Below are positions 1-11,664 of a stretch of 64,000 nucleotides of DNA, piece after piece. Origin of the DNA: Zygnema cylindricum. Taxonomy: Eukaryota; Streptophyta; Zygnematophyceae; Zygnematales; Zygnemataceae. The translations under genes and the position numbers were made by a program. The stretch is from NCBI GenBank assembly GCA_037447655.1, contig JBBHKE010002973.1, positions 478,322-542,321 on the forward strand, read 5' to 3'. The first letter of the stretch is position 1. Every line of letters begins with the position of its first letter. The notes beneath the pieces were generated by a model, which was given only the letters and a program-made list of their open reading frames with translations, searched no databases and was not told the origin of the DNA.

Positions 1-3000
1 TCTCTCTTCTTCTGTTCTTTTTGTTTTGTTCTTTCGTGTTTTCTGAAAAAAAGTCTACAGTCATCCACAATTTTTATTTTCCTCCTTTTGTTCGTGTATG
101 TATGTTTCACAATTTTCTTGTCAAAATGTTACTGGTCCACGTCCTTAAATAGCGATGCTAATTTAATTTCGAAAATCATGTATACTAATTGCGGGAAAAA
201 ATCAAGATTTTAAGAACCCAAATTAGAGTTAATAACACTAATAACGATGCGCGGTGTAGAGTCTTGAAGCTGAAACATAAATAGAGGATTCGTATATAAG
301 CGTAGGGCATACATTACATACGCTTTCTTTTCATCTAGTTTGGGTGAACAGTAATCACATTATTTCCCTCTAGCAAAGAAGCAGGGCTTCATGCGATATA
401 CACTAATTTGAATGAAGACCACAAACCATTCCTACCAGAAGTTACTGTTGTCTAGACTGGCCTATCCTGGATGCTATATCTCTCTCTAGTTGGAAAAAGC
501 ATAAACTGGCGTATATGGTTAAATTGTGTGTTGCAGGATACTTTTCTTCCACGCAATCCAGAATATGCGAAATTGGTGGTCAACTCCAGATCAGGCTTGT
601 AATGTGGGTCACACGGGTTCTTGAAGACAATGCACTGTCAAATGTAATTTTTGTGTGATCTACATTTTCCTCGATGATTTCAAGCTTCATTTTTGGTTTT
701 GCAAAAAGGGGATACAAGAAGAATAAGATGTTGCAGAGCAACAATGAAATGGAGGTTCTTTATGCCATCGTTTGTCAAAGCCAGCCCTAAAGGGAAGAAT
801 TGATGAAAAAATTGTAAAGGGACCGGGCATTACCCAAACTTTGCCAGGATCGTGAGGTAATAGGATTTGTAGTTACTTTGGCATTGTATTGCCCGAGAAG
901 TTTCTAGATAGTCTCTTTTCTGTTGGAATGCTTTAATCGAAGGGATACGGAAATAAAATGTTTGCTTTGAGGTTAGCTTTCTCTTCTTAGAAATTTGTTC
1001 ACTATGGAAGGAGAGTGAAAATCAGGTGTGTGAATAGAAAATAAACAGTCGTGTATATTTCTTGGTGTTTTGTAATATAACTACAACTTCGGCCAAGCAT
1101 CGATTGTCGAGAGAAGTAATGACAAGTAGTTGTAATAACAGCGAACACAAAATTCACAAGGAATTGTACGTCATAATGCATTTCATAAATATGCATGATA
1201 AAGCATAAAGCAACCCAACACAAAATAGTGTAATGCGGCAACACATGGTATATTACAAAAAATAACGGCGATAAAATCTTTCTTTCTTAACTCACAGTAG
1301 TCTAGTTTCTCTTTCCTCCGGGACCGACAATCGTCACGGTGACCCTCTAGGCAGACCTTTACTTGCTCACTCTCATTGCTACGCCCCCGGCTTCCATTTC
1401 CGCTGCCCCTTCTTGCCTCTTTGTTCGATGACGCGACACGCCATCATACCATCGACTGTGGACCGAGTTATGCCGGCCTGTAATTTATTTCAAAGATCGT
1501 TTGGCGAAATTAACCTTTCTGTTGTACTACCTAAATGTGTTGTAGTGTCTTCTTTTGATGTTCCTCTTGTTCATTCCCACTCGTGGCTTTCAAAGGTCCA
1601 ATCCAACTAATGGCATTTTATGGTGCTCGCTTGGCTCGAACTTTTGTGACCCAGTTTCTTGGTTCAGCTCTTCCCATTGAATTTACATACGTCGACGACC
1701 TTACACCTTCTCGACCCTAACGTGGCTTTTCTCTCTTAACGAGGTATTTCACTCACCGCCCCTCTTGTCTCACCCGCACTTTCCTTCCCTCCTTCCCACA
1801 CTTATGTCTTTGTGGGTTGCTACCTACGACGCGTATGGCGCATTACGAATTCTTGGGAACTTGGTGCCAATTGCCGTCACGCTTGTCTACTTTTCAGCCT
1901 ATATGGACACTCCTGTTCTTGCACTATCATCATCCTTCGTGTTTCGAACGGTGTCACCTCCTTCCAGCAGTCTATTTTGGAGACAGCCTCTTCTATTGCT
2001 CCCCTTGCTTTAATGTGGTGTGTTGTGTTGAAGCTAATAATTCACTAACTTTTAGGGTCATTTCATTGAAAAAAATTGTCCTATGTTGACAATATATTGG
2101 CCATTTTTCTTCGATAGTGCAATTACCCTATCTAATGGGTACAGAGAGTTGTACTCCATGATGTCAATACGCAAAATCACACGTGCCGTGCCGTTTAAAC
2201 GGTGAACCAAAAATCATAAATGGTCTGGAAACTCGTTTAAACGTTTAAGTCTATATTTGTCTCACTCATGGTCTCTTTCGGTCTTTATACCATTCAAATT
2301 CGGAACAGCAGCCAAGCAAAACATTGTGGTCCAAAAAGATTAGAGAAACATTACTTCATTTAATATATGTTTTGACGGAAAGACATAGAAACCATAAGAA
2401 TATAGTATTAAATGACAAAATGAGAAAAACATTGCATTATCGTAAAACTTAAGAAACACATACCATATGGAAATACTCATGCATTTTTTTTCCGGGCAAT
2501 CTATGAAGTCTTTTGTTCCCTCGTTAAAAATTACCGGAAGTGACAACATTTTTCATTTTTTTTGCACATTTCTTATCTTCTTCCGAGACTTGCAGCCACC
2601 CTCAGTGTACAAAGAATAAAAAGACAATTAGAACGTAAATAAATCTATAACAAACAGCAATATATTTCTTGCCAAATCTTGACCAAACTCTTGATTGGCC
2701 AGAAATTGTCCGCCCAAAACAAGTTACAAAGTTAAACAGTTGGTACACTCCATTTTTTTTTTTTGGCAATTCATTACGGTTTGGTAAAGTACAGTGCTGG
2801 ATATTTCGTTTCAGCCTTAAAGAGTTACAAACCAAAACGTTTAAATCACACAGAAATAAGAGGACAAATACTGATTTATTGCCATATTAACTTTGATATA
2901 TTGCAATATCAGCGATATCACTCATTGGCTCGATAGATCGATTGCCAAGATCCTCAAAAAGTACATCTCAATTATTGGCAAAACTTGCTCGATTTACAAC

Positions 3001-3650
3001 ACTAATTTAAGTGTTCAGGGTTTAGCAAAAGAGGTTAAAGCTTATGATACATACATCAGATTCTTTTCAGAAAGCATCTCCACGTCACGTGATCTTTTTA
3101 ATTGAAGAACTGATACAAATCTTTTTATAGGCACGGCCAATTAAATGACCCATTGAGCTTCTTACATTTGCCTATCTCTTAACTCCACTTTCTGTATTCT
3201 CTCTTCCATACTAGAAAGTTCTACTTCCCTTTTTCACTCTTTGTTGCAAAGACGTCTCTCCAGCTGTCCTAGACTTTTCTACAAATAAATATTTTAGAAC
3301 ACAAATAAGTTTTACGCACAAATTCAGTTAACTTTCCTCATGGAAAGCGTTATGCTCTACTTACTCAAGACTAACACCTGTCAGATGCCAACGACTAACG
3401 TACAGATTTTTGTGATCCTCATTTGTAAAAGAAAAAGTAAATTTTTTTCCCTCCCTTGTACAGCGAGAACCATCAACTTCCGACCAATTACCTTCACCAG
3501 ATGGACATTCTAAATGTGGCATTTCTCACCGTGGTTTTTTTTCTTTAAGCTATCCAAATAAAATGTCCCGCCATTAATTGTAATAAACCGAATAATAATA
3601 TCCATTCAACAATGACACTAACATTACAAGCATTATTCACACCAACAAAC
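1..3650. other. AT-rich intergenic stretch, mostly unassigned
   Basis: Apart from the MITE remnant at 170-259 I recognise nothing here. Short overlapping open frames at 1413-2089 encode no domain I know and are interrupted by stops. The stretch next to the kelch gene (about 3100-3650) is probably its 3' flank. Confidence 0.5.
170..259 (+). repeat. Fragment of foldback/MITE family 1
   Basis: The last part (AACACTAATAACGATGCG then CGGTGTAG) is nearly identical to the inner end of the left arm of the foldback element at 7360-7386. The preceding bases (AAGATTTTAAGAACCCAAAT) also match that arm at 7332-7350. Only one end is present here, so this is a truncated or diverged copy. Confidence 0.75.
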
Positions 3651-5087
3651 CTATAAAACTCCTCCCACAAGCTCTGTTCTTTGTGTCCTCAAATGCGGAA
3701 TGTGCAAACTCTCAACGTCTTGAAACACACCTTGTAGTGAGGACTGTGAGGGATACACTGGATGGAAAAGACAAACACTAAAGTTAAATCCCACGGCAAA
3801 AAGTTTTCCACTGACCAGAGCGAGTCGAGGCTGGAGTCTCGCGTCTCTTTTGGGAGCGACTACCAATGTTCCTTCGACCTCTCTCCATGTCTGCCATTTT
3901 CCGTCAAACTGAATAACTTTGAACGAATGGCTACCTTTTTCGATGCAAAAGAGGTCGTCCCCCGTGGATACCAAATTATAGAAATGTTTTTCGGAAAGCA
4001 CGGAACACCATTTAGTATTCTCTGCCTGTTGCCATGAGCTAGTTTTTGGATCGTAAACCTCCACTATCTGACCCCTTTCCATAACATAAAGCATTTTTTT
4101 AATAACCGCCACTTCTACATTTCCCCGAGGCGTTGCCATAGGCTCGAGCTCACGCCATTCGTTTAATTTCGGTTCATAGACTTCCATCGAGTTCAAATCT
4201 GAAAACTCATCGTTACGACCACCCACAACATATAGTTTCCCCCTTACTACACCAATTCCAAACCCGAGTCGAGGAGTTTTCATGCTCGCCATCTGATGCC
4301 ATGAATTCGTCTGAAGGTCATAATTCCAAAGTTGATTAGTTGGCGTTCCCAAAACCTCTACACTCCCTGTCATCAAGTAAAATTTACCGTCCACCATAGC
4401 TGTCTTGTGGCCGTAACAACAGCGAGACACCGAAGTTGGTAAAGGACCGTCTATCCACACCTTATTCCGAACATCGTAAAGGTTAAAGTATAAACGTGCT
4501 TCCTGACCGTTAATTCTCTTAGGTTCTTCCTGTCTTGTTAAGAACAGCCAGTCCTCCAACAGACCCATTTCTCGTCTAACAAAAGTGAGCTCTGTGCTTT
4601 TTGCTAATTCCCTCCATTGTCGATCAACGGCCAGTAAAACACGTTGTTCTCGAACAGTTAGTTTTGCCAGAGACTGAAGTGCAAGTGCATTTGGTAAACC
4701 GGGTATTAGAGCTGGGATATTCTCCGAAGTGTCATTTTCCTGCGGTTCTGAATGTAAACTATCTGTTTCGACCAATTCACAAACTGTTATGCTTTCTAAA
4801 CTCGAACATAAACCGTCCTTATCTGCTGAACAACAGTGAGTTCCACACAAACAGTCTGTGGGTGAACTTTCTGTATTGTCAGAAACTTTAGCCGAAGCCC
4901 GAGAAGAACGCAAAGAACTTGTGGCAGAATCAATAATCCTGACAGAATCAGTACTTGGCAAAGTAGTAATCAAAACTTGTAAAGCAAGATTGCTGTTTTC
5001 TCGCCGTTTCTGAGTGAAATCTCTATTTTTACTGACAGTTTTGGGCCTAACCACGAGCCTCTCCTGTGGGGCAATGCAGTTCCCCAT
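3651..5087 (-). CDS. F-box/kelch-repeat protein
   Basis: A single-exon 478-residue frame runs from an ATG at 5087 to a TAG. Residues about 126-166 form an F-box-like helix set (IPGLPNALALQSLAKLTV, then a DRQWRELAKSTE segment), followed by the LEDWLFL-type linker typical of plant F-box/kelch proteins. Residues about 217-445 hold four to five kelch-like blades with GKLYVVGG, YDLQTNSW, YEPKLNEW and YDPKTSSW signatures. Such proteins are substrate receptors of SCF (SKP1-cullin-F-box) ubiquitin ligases; the layout recalls the Arabidopsis At1g67480 group (recalled, not searched). The first 120 residues are low-complexity, Ser-rich and contain a Cys cluster (79-95). The N-terminus MGNC fits an N-myristoylation/palmitoylation signal, which would be unusual for an F-box protein. 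The substrate is unknown. This is the clearest intact host gene in the window. Confidence 0.9.
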   Translation of the reverse strand: MGNCIAPQERLVVRPKTVSKNRDFTQKRRENSNLALQVLITTLPSTDSVRIIDSATSSLRSSRASAKVSDNTESSPTDCLCGTHCCSADKDGLCSSLESITVCELVETDSLHSEPQENDTSENIPALIPGLPNALALQSLAKLTVREQRVLLAVDRQWRELAKSTELTFVRREMGLLEDWLFLTRQEEPKRINGQEARLYFNLYDVRNKVWIDGPLPTSVSRCCYGHKTAMVDGKFYLMTGSVEVLGTPTNQLWNYDLQTNSWHQMASMKTPRLGFGIGVVRGKLYVVGGRNDEFSDLNSMEVYEPKLNEWRELEPMATPRGNVEVAVIKKMLYVMERGQIVEVYDPKTSSWQQAENTKWCSVLSEKHFYNLVSTGDDLFCIEKGSHSFKVIQFDGKWQTWREVEGTLVVAPKRDARLQPRLALVSGKLFAVGFNFSVCLFHPVYPSQSSLQGVFQDVESLHIPHLRTQRTELVGGVL

Positions 5088-6840
5088 TCTCCTTCAGAAA
5101 TGACACTGGTAAAAGTTATCCGCTAAAGCGAAATTTGGTGACTTATAGACGTTGACAGATTGCAGAAAAAATGTATTTTGAGAGAGAAAAACGTTAAATT
5201 TAAACTAGTCACATTATTACTCTAAAGAAACGAATCTCAGGTTTGTCAAGTGGTTCGGCATTGGATAACTGCAACCAATAGAAAGAAATCTAAATCAGAA
5301 AAAAAAGAATGTTAAAAAAGAAGAAGAGTTTATTGGTCTTTACAGAAGGCAGGAGAAAAATAAAAATCCAAAACCGAGATCTGATAGGGAGATCTTATAG
5401 GAACAACATATTCTTCAAACTTTTTGAGCTTAAAATAGTGCTAAAAGACGTACATTTCGAATGTTTCTTCCCTGTAAACTGGAAAAAAGATGCCACAGCC
5501 CAAACTACACCGCCCATCACTATTAGAGTTAGTGAACTATTATCACTAAAACTTTAACTACTGAAAATTAACCACTTAAAAATTAATTACACAAAATCAT
5601 GTTTTGCCACGTAGCTAATCATGGGCCACTTAGTTAACTACTGTAGTGTTAAAGACACTCTTTTATAATTTTGGGTCAAAAAATGAGCCACTCATGTACG
5701 AGTGATTAGCCCAAACAGCACAGTGTGGTGCTGCGATTGCAAAGTACTAAATCTAAAAAGTTTGCGTTCTCATAAAGTACGAACGGTAACAAAGCGTCGG
5801 AACTGAGTGGGTGAGGGAGAGGAAGGCGTGGGAGGAGAGGGAGGAGAGGAAGGAAAGGGAGGAGGCAGGAGAAGGCGAGAAGGAAATGAAACGAGAAGCG
5901 GGGAAAGAGAGTGGAAGAGGCGGTTGGTCATAATAAAGACAAAAAAGAACACTCATAAGCCCCCCCAGACTGTGCACTGTCACGTCACGTCAGTCACAGC
6001 AATTATCACCAAAAAAAAAAAAAAAAACAACGAAGAAATCCGTACCTCATCATTATGCACTCCAGAAAACCCTCGTTTCCATCCAAAGGGATATCAGCTT
6101 ACTATGTCTAGTGAACAGGCATCAAAAATCCATGGCTGCTCTCAGAAACAACTGTTGGACACAGAGCGATTCCCTCCGCAAAAGGACAAACTGAATCGAA
6201 ACCGGCCGAAGCTGTAGAATAACGACAAGCGGAAAACCTGCCGCATCTTGCGCCGCGAGACAAGTTTTGAACCCTCAGATTAATGATCTGCCGGGCTCAT
6301 CAATATGAAGAGTATTCCGTACGGATTCTTTGATGCCCCGTCCTGCAGTTCCGCCGACAAGGACCGGAGGTCGTACGGCCTTCCGTTGGGACAATGAAGT
6401 TAAATGAAGTGAATCATCCACAACGTGGCAGCAAACGGCCGGCTAAAGCCTAACCGCTGGAAATTTGAATACAGTGCGCCATAACCGTTTATACTGATTT
6501 GCATTCCACTTTCCAGTTGCTCGTCATAAAATAGTAAAATACAGTGAATTTTAGCGTTCCGCATCGAAATGCAACCCCCAGTTTTGCATATCGAAGTGGG
6601 GAAACCTAGTCTGTACTGTACATAACCCAGTTTCGATTCGTATTGGCGATTTACTGGAAATGCTGTGCACAAAAGTCATTTTTTAAATACTAATCATTTA
6701 CACGCTTTCTCATGGCTTCTACTTTCCAGCTATCGTAGCGTGTTCTTTAAAGATGCATAGGTTAACAGAATTTCCGGGCACAATGCACAGTTTTGTCCTT
6801 TTTGGCATCATAATAAATGTTCGCACTTTTATCCCCTTAC
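5088..6840. other. Intergenic, includes purine-rich tract 5805-5935
   Basis: Upstream flank of the kelch gene, then AT-rich sequence. Bases 5805-5935 are a G/A-rich (GAGGGA-like) low-complexity tract whose open frames are composition artefacts. No other gene or element was recognised. Confidence 0.5.
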
Positions 6841-8631
6841 GCTACACCGCGAATCGTTATTAGTGTCAAATTTTAAATAGTGTTGAAGAAAATTTACCGT
6901 AATTGATGCTAATTAAGAATTTGATTTTTTTTTTTTAAAAGGTGCATTCTAATTTCGGCATTATGCTAATTTGGGAACAGCAAAAATGGAATATTAGCCG
7001 TACGATTATATACACTAATATATGTACTCGTACAAACTATTAGAAATCTTACGCCGTCGTGAAATTTAAATATCCGTACATGTCCAGACTAGTTTACGTG
7101 TCAGACTAATCCCGTTTTTGAGTGCACGTTCCTATGCATGCGCCTATAATTTAATTCATTTTTTGTAAAATTTTCACTTGAAAAGGTACATCTATGTACG
7201 GTCTGACATCGACCGTACACCATACTATTTATATTTTATTGTACTTTCGGTCTTTACGCTATTTTGTAGGGTACCTTAATTAACGTCAAGGAAAAATTAA
7301 AATCATGTATCCTATTTGGAAAAAAAGAACAAAATTTTAAGAACCCAAATTAGTGACTTTGACACTAATAACGATGCGCGGTGTAGTTGCCAGAGGACAT
7401 CTGACGCTATTTTTGACATCCATTGACTTTCGAGGAAAGGACTTTGCGTTTAAACATATTGGCGCAATTGGAACAGTGATAAAGTACGCACGAACATATC
7501 TTAAAATTTAATATTTTTCTACAAATCTTAATTTTGTCCGTTTGCACAGGTACGACAATCAAATTTTGTTCTTTTGGAATCTTTGACTATTGTCATCGTG
7601 TGAATAGAAACCTACGTGGTTCCATAAGATATAAAGCACGTAGGCGATAGGCTCCTTGCTGGCACGACTCCATGGAGAAAGAACCGTTTCCGTACGATTA
7701 TTGTTGGCGCCTTATGGAGAAGAAGCATTATTCAAAGAACTTCCTGGAACGAAGATTTGGTACTGTAGTTATCCAGATTTTATGACAGAATTTTGCCGGA
7801 GGATATTGTACTTTTCGGCTATCCTGTATGGGCCGAAGTACGGTTACGGATCTTTTATTGGTTACCAGATTCCGTCGGATTCGTTGTCCGTAACTCTGGG
7901 AAGTAACGCCGCATACGACATCAGAAATAAATTCTGTGGGGGTGCTTTGTCCACGTCATTTTAGAAAAGGCTTTGTTTTTGGAGTACTCCCATATCGACC
8001 CTCCTTCTATATCGAGCTACACGACAAATGTATTTATGACAAACGTGCTAAAATAGTTGAGTACGTACATTCTGTACAATTTTAACTCTAACTACTACAA
8101 TGCGAATCGTTATTAGTGTCAAAGTCACTAATTTGGGTTCTTAAAATTTTGATTTTTTTCCTCAAATAGGATACATGATTTTAATTTTTCCTTGACGTTA
8201 AGTAAGGTACCGTACAAAATAGCGTAAAGAACGAAAGTAAAATTAGATCTAAATAGTGTTGTGTACGGTCGATGTCAGACGGTACATAAATGTACCTTTT
8301 CAAGTGAAAAATTTACATAAAATGAATTAAATCAGACGCGCACGCATAGGAACGTGCGCTCAAAAAACTGGATATTCTGACACGTAAATTAGTCTGACAT
8401 GTACGGATATTTAAATTTCACGACGGCGTAAAATTTCAAATATTTTGTTTGGTATTAATGTATATAATCGTACGGCGAATATTCCATTTTTATTGTTCCC
8501 AAATTAGCATAATGCCGAAATTAGAATACACCTTTTTAAAAAAAAAAAAAAAAACTTAATTAGCATCAATTACGGTAAATTTTCTTCAACACTATTTAAA
8601 CTTTGACACTAATAACGATTCGCGGTGTAGC
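6841..8631. mobile_element. Foldback-type element with long terminal inverted repeats
   Basis: The sequence starts GCTACACCGCGAATCGTTAT and ends with the reverse complement. Homology between the arms extends about 540 bp inward: 6842-7386 against 8095-8630 in opposite orientation. Each arm is itself bounded by the same roughly 27-bp motif in inverted orientation, so each looks like a MITE; the whole may be two MITEs head to head around a roughly 700-bp centre. No transposase is recognisable, and I could not define a convincing target duplication. The class of DNA transposon is unknown. Confidence 0.8.
7656..7964 (+). other. Small open frame in the centre of the foldback element
   Basis: A 102-codon frame lies between the two inverted arms. 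Its product has no motif I recognise. It is less AT-skewed than the arms, so it may be captured host sequence or a remnant of an element-encoded gene. Evidence that it is translated is lacking. Confidence 0.2.
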
Positions 8632-9094
8632 TAGGGTTTCCAGAGTGAGACCCTATTTCACGAGTGGCCTTCTGAGTAACAAACATGGTACTTAAAAACA
8701 AATATTAAAAAGCTTTATAACATAGTTCAAAAGTAGGTGAAAGTACACCCATACACTATGCCTATTGTACGCAAAAAATACAATATACCCTTAAGACCCA
8801 TATTGTATTGGCCGCAAAATGAAATAAAATAGTAATAGGGTTGAGTTGCACATCGTTCGATAGAGAATTAAACGTCATGTCTAAATTTTGAAAAACATTC
8901 GGACAAAAAATTATTTTTCTGTGAGTTTAGAGGTATTTTTTTATTTAAACCATCAGATTTTAGACGATCGGACTGTCGCTGATAAAAGTAGCGACTTAAG
9001 AAGGTCACATAAAAAGCCCATAAAAAAACTTACGATAAAGGCGCCAACAAAAGGCCTAAAATTGAAACGCCTACTTTTGAACTATGCTTTATAA
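8632..9094. other. AT-rich spacer
   Basis: Between the foldback element and the hairpin MITE I see no feature. The 68-codon frame at 8888-9094 has no recognisable product. Confidence 0.4.
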
Positions 9095-9309
9095 CCGTGA
9101 ATTGTAATTTAGCGTTGATGTTTTTTTTGTCTCTTAGAACATCTTTTTTTCGTACACACTTGTCGGATTGTGGATCTAACGACTGAGATTGAAAGGTTAT
9201 ATTCTCAGCTTCCGATTGGCGGTCTCAAATTGAAAATCGGGCAAGTGTGTACAGAGAAATGATGTTTTAAGTGGCGAAAAAACTATTAACATTAATTACG
9301 ATTTACTGT
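9095..9309. mobile_element. Hairpin MITE, family 2, copy 1
   Basis: About 215 bp with imperfect terminal inverted repeats of about 65 bp. The left arm (CGTGAATTG..., ACATCTTTTTTTCGTACACAC) pairs with the right arm (GTGTGTACAGAGAAATGATG..., ACGATTTACTG). The centre contains CTCAGCTTCCGATTGGCGGT, shared with copy 2 at 16428-16634. The copia element at 9323 begins only a few bases beyond its right end. Confidence 0.75.
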
Positions 9310-9322
9310 TCTTCTTACATTA

Positions 9323-9969
9323 TGTTGGGATATTGTCTTTTCGCGGTATTGTCGCGAAACGTTATACCAACATTTATTTGTCAACGTGAAAGTATCACAT
9401 CATCGTACGAAATGTGCGATAACGTTTCGTAGTAGTATTTGAAGCGTCCACGAACGAAACATACTATTTCAATTTGCGTCACTTTTTGTTTTCGTGAGCA
9501 GGTGTCACATTTTGCACGCAGGTGTTTTCGTGTGACGAAACGTGTTTAAGTCAACGTTTGGAGTTAGTCGTTTCGAAGGAAGAAAGCGCGTGCTACTTTC
9601 TTCGTGGAAACGTCCTTGCAGTATGCACAGTCAGTTAGGGACACACTTCGTCGCTACGCTAAGTTCTGTTTGTCTTACCTTGTTGTCTCTTAGTGCAGAG
9701 TAGCGAGTATATAGGCAACAGTGTACATATGCAGAGTATTCTATCTTACATGATAAATCTTAGAGGATTACTCTTTGAGTAGAGATTATTTAAAGAAGAG
9801 AGATAAGAGAGAGAAGAGATAAGAGAGATGATGTAAAGAGGCTTTGGCCAAGAACACTTATAAATCTTTTTGGCTGAATATTCCTCTTGTTTATTATGAG
9901 CTTCCGCTGTGTAATGTTTTATGTTTTGTGAATTTATTTGAGTGAATGTCTTTTGCTTAAGATCCTACA
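9323..9969 (+). repeat. 5' LTR of copia-I
   Basis: 647 bp, TG...CA ends. The next bases, ATTGGTATAAAAGC, resemble a degraded standard plant primer-binding site (TGGTAT-type, complementary to the 3' end of initiator tRNA-Met). GA-rich AGAGATAAGAGAG repeats lie near 9800. Confidence 0.92.
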
Positions 9970-10011
9970 ATTGGTATAAAAGCTAGTGCTTTGGAGTTAT
10001 AGAGGGAGCGC

Positions 10012-10418
10012 ATGGGGAGGAAGAAGAATAGAAATACTCCTTCCCCCATGTCGACTTCGGAGAGAGCAACAGAGTTCAGTTTTTCGGGATCTCAATTTGA
10101 GGAGACCCGAAATACGGAGAGAAAATTCGAGGAAATGTTTGATACACTTATGAGATATGTAGATTCCCGTTTTCAAACTCAACCGAGTGAGAGCAAAGAA
10201 AACACTTCCTTTCCGGTTACTGATCTCTTTAGAGGAGGAGCTAATGAGAGTGAGAGAAAAGAGAGGATTAGGAAGGGAAAAGCGAAGATAGAAGAAGAAG
10301 AGTCTGAGTTTGACGAAGGATTGGAAAACGAAGAAAATTATAATATGTCGGGGAAATCCGTGGCTTTTAATGGCACGAATTATGCCGTTTGGAAGAAGTT
10401 TATTTCAGGCCCAATTAT
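10012..10418 (+). pseudogene. copia-I gag, N-terminal part (interrupted)
   Basis: The frame starts at an ATG 42 bp after the 5' LTR. It carries the FNGTNYAVWKK signature that opens copia Gag proteins, preceded by a charged, low-complexity leader. It is cut at 10418 by the solo LTR and resumes at 11665. Gag forms the virus-like particle of the element. The frame is continuous across the insertion if one target copy is removed, so gag was open when the LTR landed. Confidence 0.8.
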
Positions 10419-11038
10419 TGTCGTGCATAAGAGGCAAGCAAGCGAACATGCATCACAACCAGCAAAGTCATGCTCACAAACATAGGTAGCCATTGGGCTC
10501 TCGAGTCTCTATCGTATTCTCTACAAGATTTATCTCGAAGAGGCAGCAAAGCAAATAAACAATTTCAACCATACAAGGAAAATTCCCAAAATCCGGTCAA
10601 AATTCACTTCCCCACTCCCAACCGAAATGCAAACAAAACAAACACAAACACTCCAAACCGTTCCGCTGCCCGTAGAAGGCGTAGCTGGATCTGGATGCCC
10701 CTCCACACAAACTTCACTCCACCACTTCCCCAAAATGACGCAAGTTTGAGGGAAACCTTCCAAAATTGGCTTTGAGCCGTGTGGATTAAAAAACGGGGGC
10801 AGAAAACAAAGGTAAATGTTCTCAACCTATCTAGCCTCTACAGCTTCCTAGGAATAAGCGAGAGAGAACGAGAACAATAGGTGAGAGAGAGCAAGAGAGA
10901 AGCTCAACCGCCAAGAGAAAATTCTTGTCCAAAAGCTAAAATTCTCTAAGTATGAGAATAAGCCTAAGTAGGAGCTACGCTAGGCCTAAGCAAAACTAGC
11001 CTACGTCTAGCCTACTTTACATGTATCAAACTACTTAA

Positions 11039-11065
11039 GATGTTGGCCAATAGGCGGCCAACATC
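11039..11065. promoter_or_regulatory. Perfect hairpin with CCAAT loop in solo LTR
   Basis: GATGTTGGCC and GGCCAACATC pair around AATAGGC. The same hairpin is kept in both other LTR copies (35015-35041 and 44902-44928), which suggests a functional LTR element, for example a CCAAT-type factor site or an RNA stem in the transcript. Confidence 0.55.
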
Positions 11066-11521
11066 ATCTGCCGTACGCTTAACAAAATCCACTGTCCGAG
11101 GGTAAAAACCCTCCCTAACTACATGTATGCGCGAACCTACATGGGTTCGCGACTTAAATAAATAGATGTATCGAAGCGTTGCTCAAAAATCGTGATACGC
11201 CTCCAAACGATACTTCGCGTCGATACTCTCGAAATCGCGTGCATACGCACGAAACAAAACATACCGCACGAAACAAAACATACCGCACGAAACGAAACAT
11301 ATCGCACGAAATATTCCCGAAAATCGCGATGTGTCGCCCAAACGATATTTCACGTCCATTCTTCAAAAATCGCATACCTGCGCACAAAATGAAACATATC
11401 GCACGGAATTAGTACTATTCAATGAAACGTGCACGCGAATCGCGTACACGTCATAAATAAATGAATTGGCGATATATCGCGAAGCAAACCAAGCGTGCGT
11501 GCAGGAAATTATGCATGCATG

Positions 11522-11645
11522 CAAAATACTGCGGGTGCATGCAAAATACCGCGCGTGCGTGCATTATATTGTACGCGCAAGCCAAATATCGTGCGCGCAC
11601 GCCAAATATTGCGCGTGCAGGTATGATATCGTGCACGCGAGCAAC
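11522..11645. repeat. 20-bp CpG-rich tandem repeats in solo LTR
   Basis: About six units, for example CAAATATCGTGCGCGCACGC, CAAATATTGCGCGTGCAGGT and ATGATATCGTGCACGCGAGC, in strict 20-bp register. Each unit has an AT-rich half and a (C/T)GTGCGCG half. The array sits next to what is the 5' (U3) end of the LTR in its own orientation. Confidence 0.85.
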
Positions 11646-11664
11646 AGAAATTATGCGCATGACA

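Noticed and set aside
1413-2089. Overlapping frames near 1.4-2.1 kb as a host gene
   Set aside because: Stops in every continuous reading, no recognised domain and no splice-site pattern that joins them.
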